From assembly GCA_963812255.1 (NCBI GenBank), contig CAWEUM010000005.1:1-64000 (forward strand): a stretch of 64,000 bases of DNA. The letters are read 5' to 3'. Position numbers and translations under genes: made by a program. The notes beneath the pieces are model-generated. The model searched no databases. It saw nothing but the letters and a program-made list of their open reading frames with translations, and was not told the DNA's origin. The stretch is from DATJGR01 sp963812255. Its GTDB lineage: Bacteria > Pseudomonadota > Gammaproteobacteria > Pseudomonadales > Azotimanducaceae. Shown in pieces: positions 14,726 to 22,642 of the stretch. Positions within the stretch are counted from its first letter, which is position 1. Every line of letters starts with the position of its first letter.

Positions 14726-15618
14726 GCTGGCTTCCTGGATCGTTCGAGCAGCATCCGGCCAATCCAATCGCGTGCGAAGTACTGGGCGCTTCGACCGTTC
14801 CGCGCGCCGCGCGCGAGCGCCCACTGCAACGCTTCGCGGCGAGCTGAATCCGTTAGCACGACCTGCATTCCGTGACGCTCACCGATCCGCTGCAACCAAC
14901 GCGCGACCACATCCAGATACGCGTCCTGCTTGAAGGGCTGAAACGACAGCCACAGGCCAAATCGATCCGACAACGAGATTTTCTCCTCGACTGCCTCACT
15001 CTCGTGCAGTTCGCCGCCTTCGTGGCTCGCCGCGAGATTGTCGGCCATGTGTTCCGGCAACAAATGCCGACGATTCGACGTGGCATAGATCAACACGTTT
15101 TCCGACGACCGGAACACCGACCCTTCGAGGACGCTCTTTAACTCTTTGTACGATGCGTCGTCGACGGAGAACGACAGGTCGTCGCACACCAGGACGAACC
15201 GGTAAGGCGCGTCACGCACCAGCGCAACGATGCGCGGCAGCGCGCCGAGCGCGCGTTTGTCCATTTCGATCAGCCGTAAGCCCTGATTCGCATAGCGATT
15301 CAGCAATCCATGAATCAACGAGGATTTGCCCGTTCCGCGAGCGCCCCACAGCAGCACGTTGTTGGCGGGGTATCCTGCGACGAACTGTGCCGTATTGGCC
15401 TCGATGCGTTGCTTCTGGCGATCGATGAACAACAGATCGTTAAGATCGATCGGGTCGAGATCGGTGTGAGCGCGCAGTTCGCCACCCAGTGCACTGAGGT
15501 GCCAGACCGCAGCATAGGTCACCGACCAGTCCGGTGTGCCGATCTGCGGAAGCACTGCGTCCAGACGCGTCAGTACACGTGCCGCCAGATCGGTCAATGT
15601 ATCGAGGGATTTTGTCAT
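14722..15618 (-). CDS. DUF815-family ATP-binding protein
   Basis: A 298-residue P-loop ATPase. Walker A is GARGTGKSSLI and the Walker B region is FVLVCDDLSF, followed by a sensor-like IYATSNRRHLLP. The DUF815 family (AAA-like) is widespread in gammaproteobacteria, and its cellular role is not established. No membrane or DNA-binding segment is visible. The start is placed at the ATG at 15618, where the usual N-terminus of the family begins. ATGs at 15645 and 15654 are alternatives. It ends directly before tRNA-Glu and contains that tRNA's -35 element. Confidence 0.85.
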   Translation of the reverse strand: MTKSLDTLTDLAARVLTRLDAVLPQIGTPDWSVTYAAVWHLSALGGELRAHTDLDPIDLNDLLFIDRQKQRIEANTAQFVAGYPANNVLLWGARGTGKSSLIHGLLNRYANQGLRLIEMDKRALGALPRIVALVRDAPYRFVLVCDDLSFSVDDASYKELKSVLEGSVFRSSENVLIYATSNRRHLLPEHMADNLAASHEGGELHESEAVEEKISLSDRFGLWLSFQPFKQDAYLDVVARWLQRIGERHGMQVVLTDSARREALQWALARGARNGRSAQYFARDWIGRMLLERSRKPA

Positions 15619-15764
15619 GAATGCCGTCTTGCTCAGCGAGCGCATTGTACCCATCCCCGATCTCCGCCGGGGATAAGCGTTTCGCTCCGTGCGGTGCATC
15701 CGGGGGATGAGACGGACACGCGATTCAGAGTAAAATCCGTTGCGGCTTCAGCGGGTACTTTTCG

Positions 15765-15953
15765 ATGCGCGATTCGTCGATGCGCGATTCGTTCGACTCA
15801 GAACGTCGCAAGAATACGGGCACGCGCCGCAAGCGCAGCGAAGACCGACGCAATGCGGAACGTCTCGCGGAAGATCTGGTGCCGCGCCGCGACCCGGAAC
15901 GATTCGGGCGACGCAAGGACGACGCGGCGCCGACACACTCCGACGGTCACTGA
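15765..15953 (+). CDS. Small Arg-rich hypothetical protein
   Basis: A 62-codon frame with repeated RR and ERR clusters and few hydrophobic residues, so it is probably disordered. The start region holds a 16-bp direct repeat containing two ATG codons (15765 and 15780), so the start is ambiguous. There is no good ribosome binding site. It overlaps the end of the converging gene by 7 bases. It may be a small basic nucleic-acid-binding protein or spurious. Confidence 0.35.
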   Translation: MRDSSMRDSFDSERRKNTGTRRKRSEDRRNAERLAEDLVPRRDPERFGRRKDDAAPTHSDGH

Positions 15954-16330
15954 CGCTTGCGCAGCGGCACCACATTGCTGCGCTGACGAACGTAGATTCG
16001 ATGTTCCCGCTCAGGGCCATCGATACCGATCGAGCCGTTTTCGAACAACCGCAGTTCGTACCGGCGCGTACCGCGCTCCGATTCGAGTTCGATTGCGGTG
16101 CCCGCCAATCGCCAACGACCCCGCTCGATCGCGCGTCCGACACGTTCGATGAAATGACCGGATGTCGGGTCGCCGACGAACTCGAGCACACACGCCCCGC
16201 CCGGCGCATCCGATTGCCACACCCCCGGAAGCGAAAGCCGGGCAATCCATCGCTCGCGCGCGGTGCGCGTGCGCACTACCCATAGGTAGGCAACACCGCC
16301 GATGACCGCCAACAATACCAAGGTACCCAT
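15947..16330 (-). CDS. Hypothetical protein with N-terminal membrane anchor
   Basis: A 127-residue protein. Residues 1-15 or so (MGTLVLLAVIGGVAYLWVV) form one membrane helix. The remaining roughly 105 residues look like a beta-rich domain with a GVWQSDAP start and repeated charged strands, probably on one face of the inner membrane. The ATG at 16330 places the helix at the N-terminus. The family is not recognised. It lies 76 bases downstream of the DUF503 gene on the same strand. Confidence 0.65.
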   Translation of the reverse strand: MGTLVLLAVIGGVAYLWVVRTRTARERWIARLSLPGVWQSDAPGGACVLEFVGDPTSGHFIERVGRAIERGRWRLAGTAIELESERGTRRYELRLFENGSIGIDGPEREHRIYVRQRSNVVPLRKRQ

Positions 16331-16406
16331 GCGTCCATGCTGCCGCTGGCGCGGTATCTGCGCAAGCGCGGCGCACAATTCGCTCAAAGTGGACCTACTC
16401 TGCCCT

Positions 16407-16688
16407 TCAGCCGATTTCGCGGTCGATCCCGGAGATCGTCGCGTCGACCGATTCGATGATCCGGTGCTCGATGTCGCCGAGCATCTGGTCGATCAGGCGC
16501 CCCGTCAGCGCGGCGGCGACAAACGACCACTCGGCGCGGTCGTGGGCATCCTGGAAGTCGCTTTCGCACACCGCCACGTTCACCTGTTTGCCAAACCGTT
16601 CGCGCAGGCCGCCGAGCCGTTGGCGCTTTTCCTTCAGTGAGCGGCAGCCCGGCAACGTAAAGCAAACCCTCAACACCCCGATGCGCAT
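16407..16688 (-). CDS. DUF503 (YlxP-like) protein
   Basis: A 93-residue protein matching DUF503 throughout: MRIGVLRVCFTLPGCRSLKEKR at the start, VNVAVCESDFQDAHDRAEWSF in the middle, and a C-terminal helix. In Firmicutes the homologue YlxP lies in the nusA-infB operon next to rbfA and is thought to be linked to ribosome maturation, but its function is unproven. Here it follows the GNAT gene by 19 bases and probably shares its transcript. Confidence 0.85.
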   Translation of the reverse strand: MRIGVLRVCFTLPGCRSLKEKRQRLGGLRERFGKQVNVAVCESDFQDAHDRAEWSFVAAALTGRLIDQMLGDIEHRIIESVDATISGIDREIG

Positions 16689-16707
16689 GCGCCGCAACCT
16701 GCCGATA

Positions 16708-17259
16708 TCAATCGGATTCGAGAAATTCCGAGCGCGTCATCGAAAAGAACACCGTGTCCAGTCCGTGGAATTCGCGCCGGCAGTCGAACGTCATCCCGAG
16801 CTTCTGCAGCACCCTGACGGACTGCTGATTGGGCGTGTCGGTTGCCGCGACGACGCGGTCGAACTCACAGGCCTCGAAGCCGAACCGAAGCACTTCGTTG
16901 GCGGCCTCGGCCGCCAGCCCTTCTCCCCAGTACGTCGGATGAATTCCATACAGCAGCTCGATCTGATCCTCCGCATCGTCGCGGCGATGCCCGCAGAAAC
17001 CGATCAGCTCGCCGGCTCGATCGCGCAACTCCATGGCGAAGAACCCGTAGCCACCCGATTCGAATGTAGTGAGGCTCCGCGCGACGATCTCTTCCACCGT
17101 TTCGCGCGGGATGATGCGATCTTCCCATAGGTAGCGGCGCACGTCGGGATCGGTCCACAACGCATGCAGCGCATCCACATCTTCCGGTGAGATGGGCCGC
17201 AATCGAATACGGTCTGTATTCAACACGGTACTGGTGGTCCTGTTCTGGATCCTCTCCAC
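16708..17259 (-). CDS. GNAT N-acetyltransferase (RimJ/RimL type)
   Basis: A 183-residue acetyltransferase. The N-terminus TDRIRLRPISPEDVDAL and the acetyl-CoA pocket around YWGEGLAAEAANEVLRFGFE are typical of the RimJ/RimL branch, ending in VLQKLGMTFDCRREFHG. The start is GTG at 17259, chosen because GGAGG lies 5 bases upstream; the longer open frame has no such site. Family members acetylate protein N-termini or small amines such as antibiotics or polyamines, and the substrate here is unknown. It is first in a probable three-gene unit with the DUF503 gene and the membrane-anchored hypothetical. Confidence 0.88.
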   Translation of the reverse strand: MERIQNRTTSTVLNTDRIRLRPISPEDVDALHALWTDPDVRRYLWEDRIIPRETVEEIVARSLTTFESGGYGFFAMELRDRAGELIGFCGHRRDDAEDQIELLYGIHPTYWGEGLAAEAANEVLRFGFEACEFDRVVAATDTPNQQSVRVLQKLGMTFDCRREFHGLDTVFFSMTRSEFLESD

Positions 17260-17398
17260 ATCGACCTCCGCGGCGCGCCAGTCGATCGGTAGTACCCGTC
17301 GACTCGATCCGAAGTGTCGCGATTGTCCGGCTCGCATCGAGTTTGCCATAGCCGGATACATAAGCGAACATCCCGGTTGAGCTCGACGAGACCACACG

Positions 17399-18295
17399 AT
17401 GCGCTTCAGCTTCTGGCCCAACCCCTCACAATCGTTCAACGACGTCATCGCGCTCGCCCGCCACGTCGAGGGCACCGGGTGGGACGGGCTGTGGTACGCC
17501 GATCACTTCATGCCCAACGCACCCGATACCAGCACGCCATGGCCGGAAGCCTGGATGACACTCGCCGCAATCGGCGCGCTGGTTCCCCGCATCCGGATCG
17601 GCACGCTGGTGGCCGGCAATACGTATCGGCATCCGGCGGTGCTGGCGAAAATGGCGGCAACCCTGGATCACATCACCGGCGGGCGCGTGGTGCTCGGGCT
17701 CGGCTCCGGCTGGCAGGAAAACGAACACAAACAATATGGCATACCGTTCTACAGCGTCCGAGAGCGGCTCGACCGGCTCGACGAGGCGTGCCAGGTGATC
17801 AAACGCCTCTATAGCGAGTCGAAATCCAGCTTCGCCGGCAAGTACTATCAGCTCGACGATGCATCGCTCGAACCAAAACCGGTGCAACGCACGTTGCCGT
17901 TGCTCATCGGCGGCGGTGGCGAAAAGGTCACGTTGCGGATCACCGCCCAGTATGCCGACGAGTGGAACGTATGGGGCACGGTCGAAACCCTGAAGGCGAA
18001 GATGGCGATCCTCGACGCGCACTGCAAGCGATTGGGCCGAGATCCGAAATCGATTCAGCGCAGCGCCGTAGCACTATTGTTCATGAGCGACGACTCGAGC
18101 TACCTGAAGCGGATGCGCGAGGCGAATGTTCCTCAAGCTGCCAACATCGGCAGCGTCGATGAGATCCGTCAAATCGTTGCGCAATATCGAGCCATCGGCG
18201 TAGACGAACTAATCGTGCCGGATTTCACCCTCGGGCCGACCCCGCAGAAGATCGCAACGCTCGATCGATTCATTCACGACGTCGCCGGGCGATGA
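17399..18295 (+). CDS. LLM-class F420-type oxidoreductase
   Basis: A 298-residue TIM-barrel protein of the luciferase-like monooxygenase class. It has the N-terminal FSFWPNPSQSF and WYADHF, a central TGGRVVLGLGSGWQENEH, and the KPVQRTLPLLIGGGGEKV block that marks F420-dependent members such as the TIGR03560 group. Whether the cofactor is F420 or FMN cannot be told from sequence; no F420 biosynthesis gene is in the window. Its stop overlaps the start of the Nudix gene (ATGA), so the two are translationally coupled. Confidence 0.85.
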   Translation: MRFSFWPNPSQSFNDVIALARHVEGTGWDGLWYADHFMPNAPDTSTPWPEAWMTLAAIGALVPRIRIGTLVAGNTYRHPAVLAKMAATLDHITGGRVVLGLGSGWQENEHKQYGIPFYSVRERLDRLDEACQVIKRLYSESKSSFAGKYYQLDDASLEPKPVQRTLPLLIGGGGEKVTLRITAQYADEWNVWGTVETLKAKMAILDAHCKRLGRDPKSIQRSAVALLFMSDDSSYLKRMREANVPQAANIGSVDEIRQIVAQYRAIGVDELIVPDFTLGPTPQKIATLDRFIHDVAGR

Positions 18296-19083
18296 CGCGA
18301 GCCGTCGCAGCGGCCGTTCCGTCGGCCACCATTCTGCTGTTGCGCGGCGATCACTCGGCGCTCGAAGTGTTCATGGTCGTGCGCCACCACCAGATCGATT
18401 TCGCGTCAGGCGCTCTGGTGTTCCCGGGTGGCAAAGTCGACCCGCAAGACGACGACGCCGCGCTCAGCGCACATTGCGACGGCGCATCGGATGTCGCCGC
18501 GACGCGCGCCATTCAAATTGCGGCAATCCGCGAGGCCTACGAAGAATGCGGCGTTCTGCTCGCCCGCCCGGTGGGCGATGAAAAGTTGGTCGCCGGTACG
18601 CGGCTTGCGAAGCTCGAGCCGTTCCGCGATCGCATCCACTCGGGTGAAATCCGGTTTTTGACGTTCCTCGAGGAGCAGGATCTGCGGCTCGCCTGCGATC
18701 TGCTGGTGCCGTTCGCACACTGGATTACCCCGGAGATGATGCCGAAGCGATTCGACACGCATTTCTTCGTCGCGGAGGCGCCTTCTGATCAGGTCGCGCT
18801 TCACGATGGTCACGAGTCGGTGGATTCGGTCTGGATCTCTCCATCAGCCGCGCTGACGGGTGCGGCGTCGGGTCGCTACACGGTGATTTTTCCGACGCTG
18901 CGGCAAATCGAGAAGCTGGGCCACGCTACGTCCCCGACCGATGCGATCGAGCTTGCCCGGCGCGGTCCCGTCGTCACCGTAACGCCTTGGACCGAACAGC
19001 GCGACGATGGTGCGTACCTGTGCATTCCGGCGGAGGCGGGCTACGATATCTGTGAAGAAAAGATGCCGTCGCGCCGCGCATAG
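18292..19083 (+). CDS. Nudix hydrolase with an expanded Nudix box
   Basis: A 263-residue protein. The Nudix signature is split: FPGGKVDPQDDD is separated from REAYEECGVLLA by about 30 residues, instead of the usual 7 between the GG-E part and the REUXEE part. Mammalian NUDT19-type CoA diphosphatases have a comparable insertion, which makes a CoA or acyl-CoA substrate a reasonable guess. The crotonase gene next in the operon fits that. The start overlaps the stop of the LLM oxidoreductase gene. No signal peptide. Confidence 0.85.
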   Translation: MTRAVAAAVPSATILLLRGDHSALEVFMVVRHHQIDFASGALVFPGGKVDPQDDDAALSAHCDGASDVAATRAIQIAAIREAYEECGVLLARPVGDEKLVAGTRLAKLEPFRDRIHSGEIRFLTFLEEQDLRLACDLLVPFAHWITPEMMPKRFDTHFFVAEAPSDQVALHDGHESVDSVWISPSAALTGAASGRYTVIFPTLRQIEKLGHATSPTDAIELARRGPVVTVTPWTEQRDDGAYLCIPAEAGYDICEEKMPSRRA

Positions 19084-19126
19084 ACGATGGCCGCGACTCG
19101 CCACATCCAATCCACCGAGAAATCAC

Positions 19127-19936
19127 ATGGCCAGCCAACCGAAAGACGCAATGAACCAGGACGTGTTGTACGAGGTCGCCGATCACGTCGCCACGTTGGC
19201 GATCAACCGGCCCCAGGTACAGAACACGATCTCCGGACCGATGCTCGACGCGTTGACGCGCCACCTGCTCGCTGCCAACGAAGACCCAGACGTACGCGCC
19301 ATCGTCATCACCGGCTCGGGACGATTCTTTTGCGCGGGGCTCGACCTGCGAGGCGGCGATATCGGCAGTGGCCTGTCGAACAGTGCGGGTCCGGCGAATC
19401 TCGATCTGCGCAACACGCCGCCCACAGTACTGCATAGCCTCGACAAGCCGACCATCTGCGCGTTGAACGGCTCGGCCGCGGGCTACGGTATGGACCTTGC
19501 CCTCGGCTGCGACATCCGCATCATGGCCGACACCGCCAAACTCGCCGCCGCATTCACCGCGCGTGGCGTGCTGCCGGAATCGGGCGGTACCTGGATTCTG
19601 CCGCGCTTGCTCGGATGGTCGAAGGCCGCCGAACTGATCTTCACCGGCCGCACGCTGACAGCCGCCGAAAGCCTCGAGATGGGACTGGTGTCGCGCGTGG
19701 TTGCGGCCGCCGACGTTGCAAGCACCGCTGCCGAACTTGCCGGTGAGATTTCGCGCAATGCGCCGCTCGCGGTGCAGGCCTCCAAGCGAATGATGCGCAT
19801 GGGCATGAACGAAACGTTCAACGACCATGTGCATCACGTGTTTCTGCAGTTGCTGCCGTTGTTCCGCTCGGCGGACTTCAAAGAAGGCATGGCCTCGTTT
19901 CTGGAGAAGAGGCCGCCCCACTTTTCCGGCAAATAG
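19127..19936 (+). CDS. Enoyl-CoA hydratase/isomerase (crotonase) family protein
   Basis: A 269-residue crotonase-fold protein, with oxyanion-hole segments GRFFCAGLDLRGGD and NGSAAGYGMDLALGCD and the trimer-type C-terminus. Of the two catalytic glutamates of true hydratases, the first aligns with Asp (GYGMDLAL). The second falls in AFTARGVLPESGG, where the usual Glu seems displaced. It may therefore be an isomerase, hydrolase or other crotonase rather than a classical hydratase. The start is the ATG at 19127. The open frame extends upstream without family similarity. It lies 43 bases after the Nudix gene and is probably the third gene of that operon. Confidence 0.88.
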   Translation: MASQPKDAMNQDVLYEVADHVATLAINRPQVQNTISGPMLDALTRHLLAANEDPDVRAIVITGSGRFFCAGLDLRGGDIGSGLSNSAGPANLDLRNTPPTVLHSLDKPTICALNGSAAGYGMDLALGCDIRIMADTAKLAAAFTARGVLPESGGTWILPRLLGWSKAAELIFTGRTLTAAESLEMGLVSRVVAAADVASTAAELAGEISRNAPLAVQASKRMMRMGMNETFNDHVHHVFLQLLPLFRSADFKEGMASFLEKRPPHFSGK

Positions 19937-19954
19937 GCTCGGGTAAGCGGTGAC

Positions 19955-21427
19955 CTAGCCGAACCCGATTTCGGCAACGTCGCTCGGAATCAACGGATAG
20001 CGGATGCCAGCCCACTTCTGCACGACGCGTACCACCTGGCAGGAGTAACCGTATTCGTTGTCGTACCAGACGTACACGACGATGCGGTTGTCCTTCACGA
20101 TCGTTGCGCCGCCATCGACGATACACGCGTGACGATTGCCAACGAAGTCGGATGACACGACCTCGGGCGAATTGATGAAGTCGATCTGGCGCTGCAGCGG
20201 CGAGTACAACGACGCATCGCGCAGATAGGCGTTCACCTCTTCGAGCGTGGTATTGCGCGACAAGGTCAGATTCAGGATCGCCAGCGATACGTCGGGTGTC
20301 GGCACACGGATCGCATTGCCGGTCAGCTTGTTTTCGAGCCTTGGCAGCAATTCGGTGATCGCCGACGATGCCCCCGTCTCGGTGATCACCAGATTCAACG
20401 GTGCGCTACGTCCACGGCGGCTCTTCTCGTGATAGTTGTCGGTGAGGTTCTGGTCTGGCGTATACGAATGAACCGTTTCGATGTGACCGTGTTCGATCCG
20501 AAACTTGTCGTCGATCGCCTTCAGGATCGGCACGATCGCATTAGTCGTGCACGACGCCGCAGCGAGAATGCGGTCGTCCGCCGACAACGTGCTCGAATTG
20601 ATTCCGGACACGATGTTCTTCAAACCCTTCTTGCCGGGCGCAGTGACTATCACGCGCGCGACCCCTTTCGCCTTCAGGTGTTCGGAGAGCCCTTTCTCGT
20701 CGCGCCACGCGCCGGTGTTGTCGATGACAATCGCATCGGTGATGCCGTAGCGCTCGTAGTCGGCGTCGGCTGGTCCATTCGAGTAAATGATGTGGATCAC
20801 GTTGCCATTGGCAATGATGCAGTTGTTTTCGAAGTCGATACGTATGGTGCCGTTGAACGACCCGTGCACGGAGTCCCGACGCAGCAGACTCGCGCGTTTG
20901 ACCATATCCTCCTTGCTGGATTTGCGCACGACAATCGCGCGTAAGCGAAGTTGTTGGCCGCCGCCTGTCTTCTCGATCAACAATCGCGCCAGCAGGCGGC
21001 CGATGCGGCCGAAGCCATACAACACCACGTCCTGTGGTTTATCGAGCGGCGGCACGTGCCGGCCGATGACCTCGCCGCACGCCTGCTTGACGAAATCCAT
21101 CGCCGTCGTCCCGTTGCCGGCACTCTCGCTCATGTACTTCAGCGCGAGCTTGCCGATATCGATGTGGCATGGTCCCAGATCGAGCTCCGACAGCGCCTTC
21201 ATGATCGGATAGCTCTCGAACTCCGACAGTTCGTTGTTGGCGATCTGCCGCACGTAGCGGTGCGTCTTCATGATGTTGGTGACGCTCTGGCTGTACAGCG
21301 CGCGGCCGAAGCAATAGGTCACGACGTTGTTGCGATACAGATTGCCGATGATCGGGACCATCGCTTCTGCAAGCGCCTCGCGTTCCTTCCAGTCCGGGAA
21401 ATAGTCATCAAGGCTGGGTAGTGCCAC
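19955..21427 (-). CDS. gap: Glyceraldehyde-3-phosphate dehydrogenase, long form
   Basis: A 490-residue GAPDH. About 120 extra N-terminal residues (starting MALPSLDDYFPDW) precede the NAD-binding YGFGRIGRLLARLL. The catalytic Cys lies in AASCTTNAI, and the closing WYDNEYGYSCQVVRVV is standard. This long type is the one that sits next to mfd in Pseudomonas (PA3001), and here mfd also follows, after the ferredoxin oxidoreductase operon. It interconverts glyceraldehyde 3-phosphate and 1,3-bisphosphoglycerate. A short GAPDH begins at 63960, so the organism has at least two; division of labour between glycolysis and gluconeogenesis is possible but not shown. It converges with the crotonase gene with 18 bases between. 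Confidence 0.93.
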   Translation of the reverse strand: MALPSLDDYFPDWKEREALAEAMVPIIGNLYRNNVVTYCFGRALYSQSVTNIMKTHRYVRQIANNELSEFESYPIMKALSELDLGPCHIDIGKLALKYMSESAGNGTTAMDFVKQACGEVIGRHVPPLDKPQDVVLYGFGRIGRLLARLLIEKTGGGQQLRLRAIVVRKSSKEDMVKRASLLRRDSVHGSFNGTIRIDFENNCIIANGNVIHIIYSNGPADADYERYGITDAIVIDNTGAWRDEKGLSEHLKAKGVARVIVTAPGKKGLKNIVSGINSSTLSADDRILAAASCTTNAIVPILKAIDDKFRIEHGHIETVHSYTPDQNLTDNYHEKSRRGRSAPLNLVITETGASSAITELLPRLENKLTGNAIRVPTPDVSLAILNLTLSRNTTLEEVNAYLRDASLYSPLQRQIDFINSPEVVSSDFVGNRHACIVDGGATIVKDNRIVVYVWYDNEYGYSCQVVRVVQKWAGIRYPLIPSDVAEIGFG

Positions 21428-21586
21428 GTCCGATCCTCGTCGTGTTGGGCGGTAAGCGGGCGGCTATTATCAAAACTGAACCAATACGTTGCAACGCTCT
21501 GCACAACGGTAGCGTGTCCGGCATCGCAGAAGCGTGAAGAGTTGTAGCGTGTTGGTGATCCGATCTCGTCGGAGCGCAACGACCTG

Positions 21587-22642
21587 CTATCGGAAGCTGG
21601 CGTTGACCGGCGCCAACGCCGCGCTACCCGGACACAGATCGGCTTCTGTCAACGCGTTCAGCGGCGTATCGACAGTGTCGAGTATCGCGTGGCAGTCCGA
21701 CGCATCCGAATCCAGATACAGCAACCCGGTGACCACCTCGCCTTCATCCTGTTTGCGCTGAACATATGCGAGCGCATCGACGCGATCATGGGGATCGTAG
21801 TCGCGCGCCAGCTTGCGCAGCCGCAGTATCGAACCGTCGGGCATCGTGATGTCTTCGCGCGCGCCGGCTGGGTAGTCCGCGACGATCTCCGGCTGCGGCG
21901 CAACAAAATCGGCGGCAACGACGTCACCGCGATGATCACGAACGTAGTCGTAGCTCTTCGTCGACCCGCGATGGTTGTTGAATGCCACGCACGGCGAAAT
22001 CACATCGATGAAAGCAAATCCTTTGTGCAGCAGCGCCGCCTTCACCAATGGCACGAGTTGCCCTTTGTCGCCGGAGAAGCTGCGCGCGACGAACGTGGCG
22101 CCCAGTTGCAAGGCAATGCTGACCAGATCGATGGGCTCGTAGAGATTCGGGGCGCCCTTCTTGCTCGTGGACCCTTTGTCGTTGGTCGCCGAAAACTGCC
22201 CTTTGGTGAGTCCATAGGTGCCGTTGTTGTCGACGATGTAGCACATGTTGATCCGCCGGCGAACGATGTGCGCGAACTGACCCATGCCGATCGATGCGGT
22301 ATCGCCGTCGCCGGAAATACCGATGCAGTACAGCGCGTGATTGGCGAGATTCGCGCCGGTGGCCACCGAGGGCATCCGGCCGTGGACCGAATTGAAGCCG
22401 TGCGATTTACCGAGGAAATACGTCGGCGTCTTCGACGAGCATCCGATACCGGAGATCTTCGCAAATCGATGCGGGGGGATGGAGAGCTCCGCACAGGCCT
22501 GCACGATCGCTGCGCTGACGGAGTCGTGACCGCAACCCGCACACAATGTCGAGACCGAACCTTCGTAGTCGCGCCGGGTAAGGCCGAGGTCGTTGACTTT
22601 GAGTTGCGGATGATGGACCCGGGGCTTGGTGACGAATGTCAT
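21587..22642 (-). CDS. korB: 2-oxoacid:ferredoxin oxidoreductase beta subunit (2-oxoglutarate type)
   Basis: A 351-residue TPP-binding subunit. It has LCAGCGHDSVSAAI near the N-terminus and the TPP/Mg motif GISGDGDTASIGMGQ followed by DNNGTYGLTKGQFSAT. The CAGCG cysteines and others probably bind a [4Fe-4S] cluster, as in the family. With KorA it would oxidise 2-oxoglutarate (or another 2-oxoacid) plus CoA to the acyl-CoA, passing electrons to ferredoxin. Its ATG at 22642 overlaps the TGA of korA (ATGA), so the two are translationally coupled. Confidence 0.9.
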   Translation of the reverse strand: MTFVTKPRVHHPQLKVNDLGLTRRDYEGSVSTLCAGCGHDSVSAAIVQACAELSIPPHRFAKISGIGCSSKTPTYFLGKSHGFNSVHGRMPSVATGANLANHALYCIGISGDGDTASIGMGQFAHIVRRRINMCYIVDNNGTYGLTKGQFSATNDKGSTSKKGAPNLYEPIDLVSIALQLGATFVARSFSGDKGQLVPLVKAALLHKGFAFIDVISPCVAFNNHRGSTKSYDYVRDHRGDVVAADFVAPQPEIVADYPAGAREDITMPDGSILRLRKLARDYDPHDRVDALAYVQRKQDEGEVVTGLLYLDSDASDCHAILDTVDTPLNALTEADLCPGSAALAPVNASFR

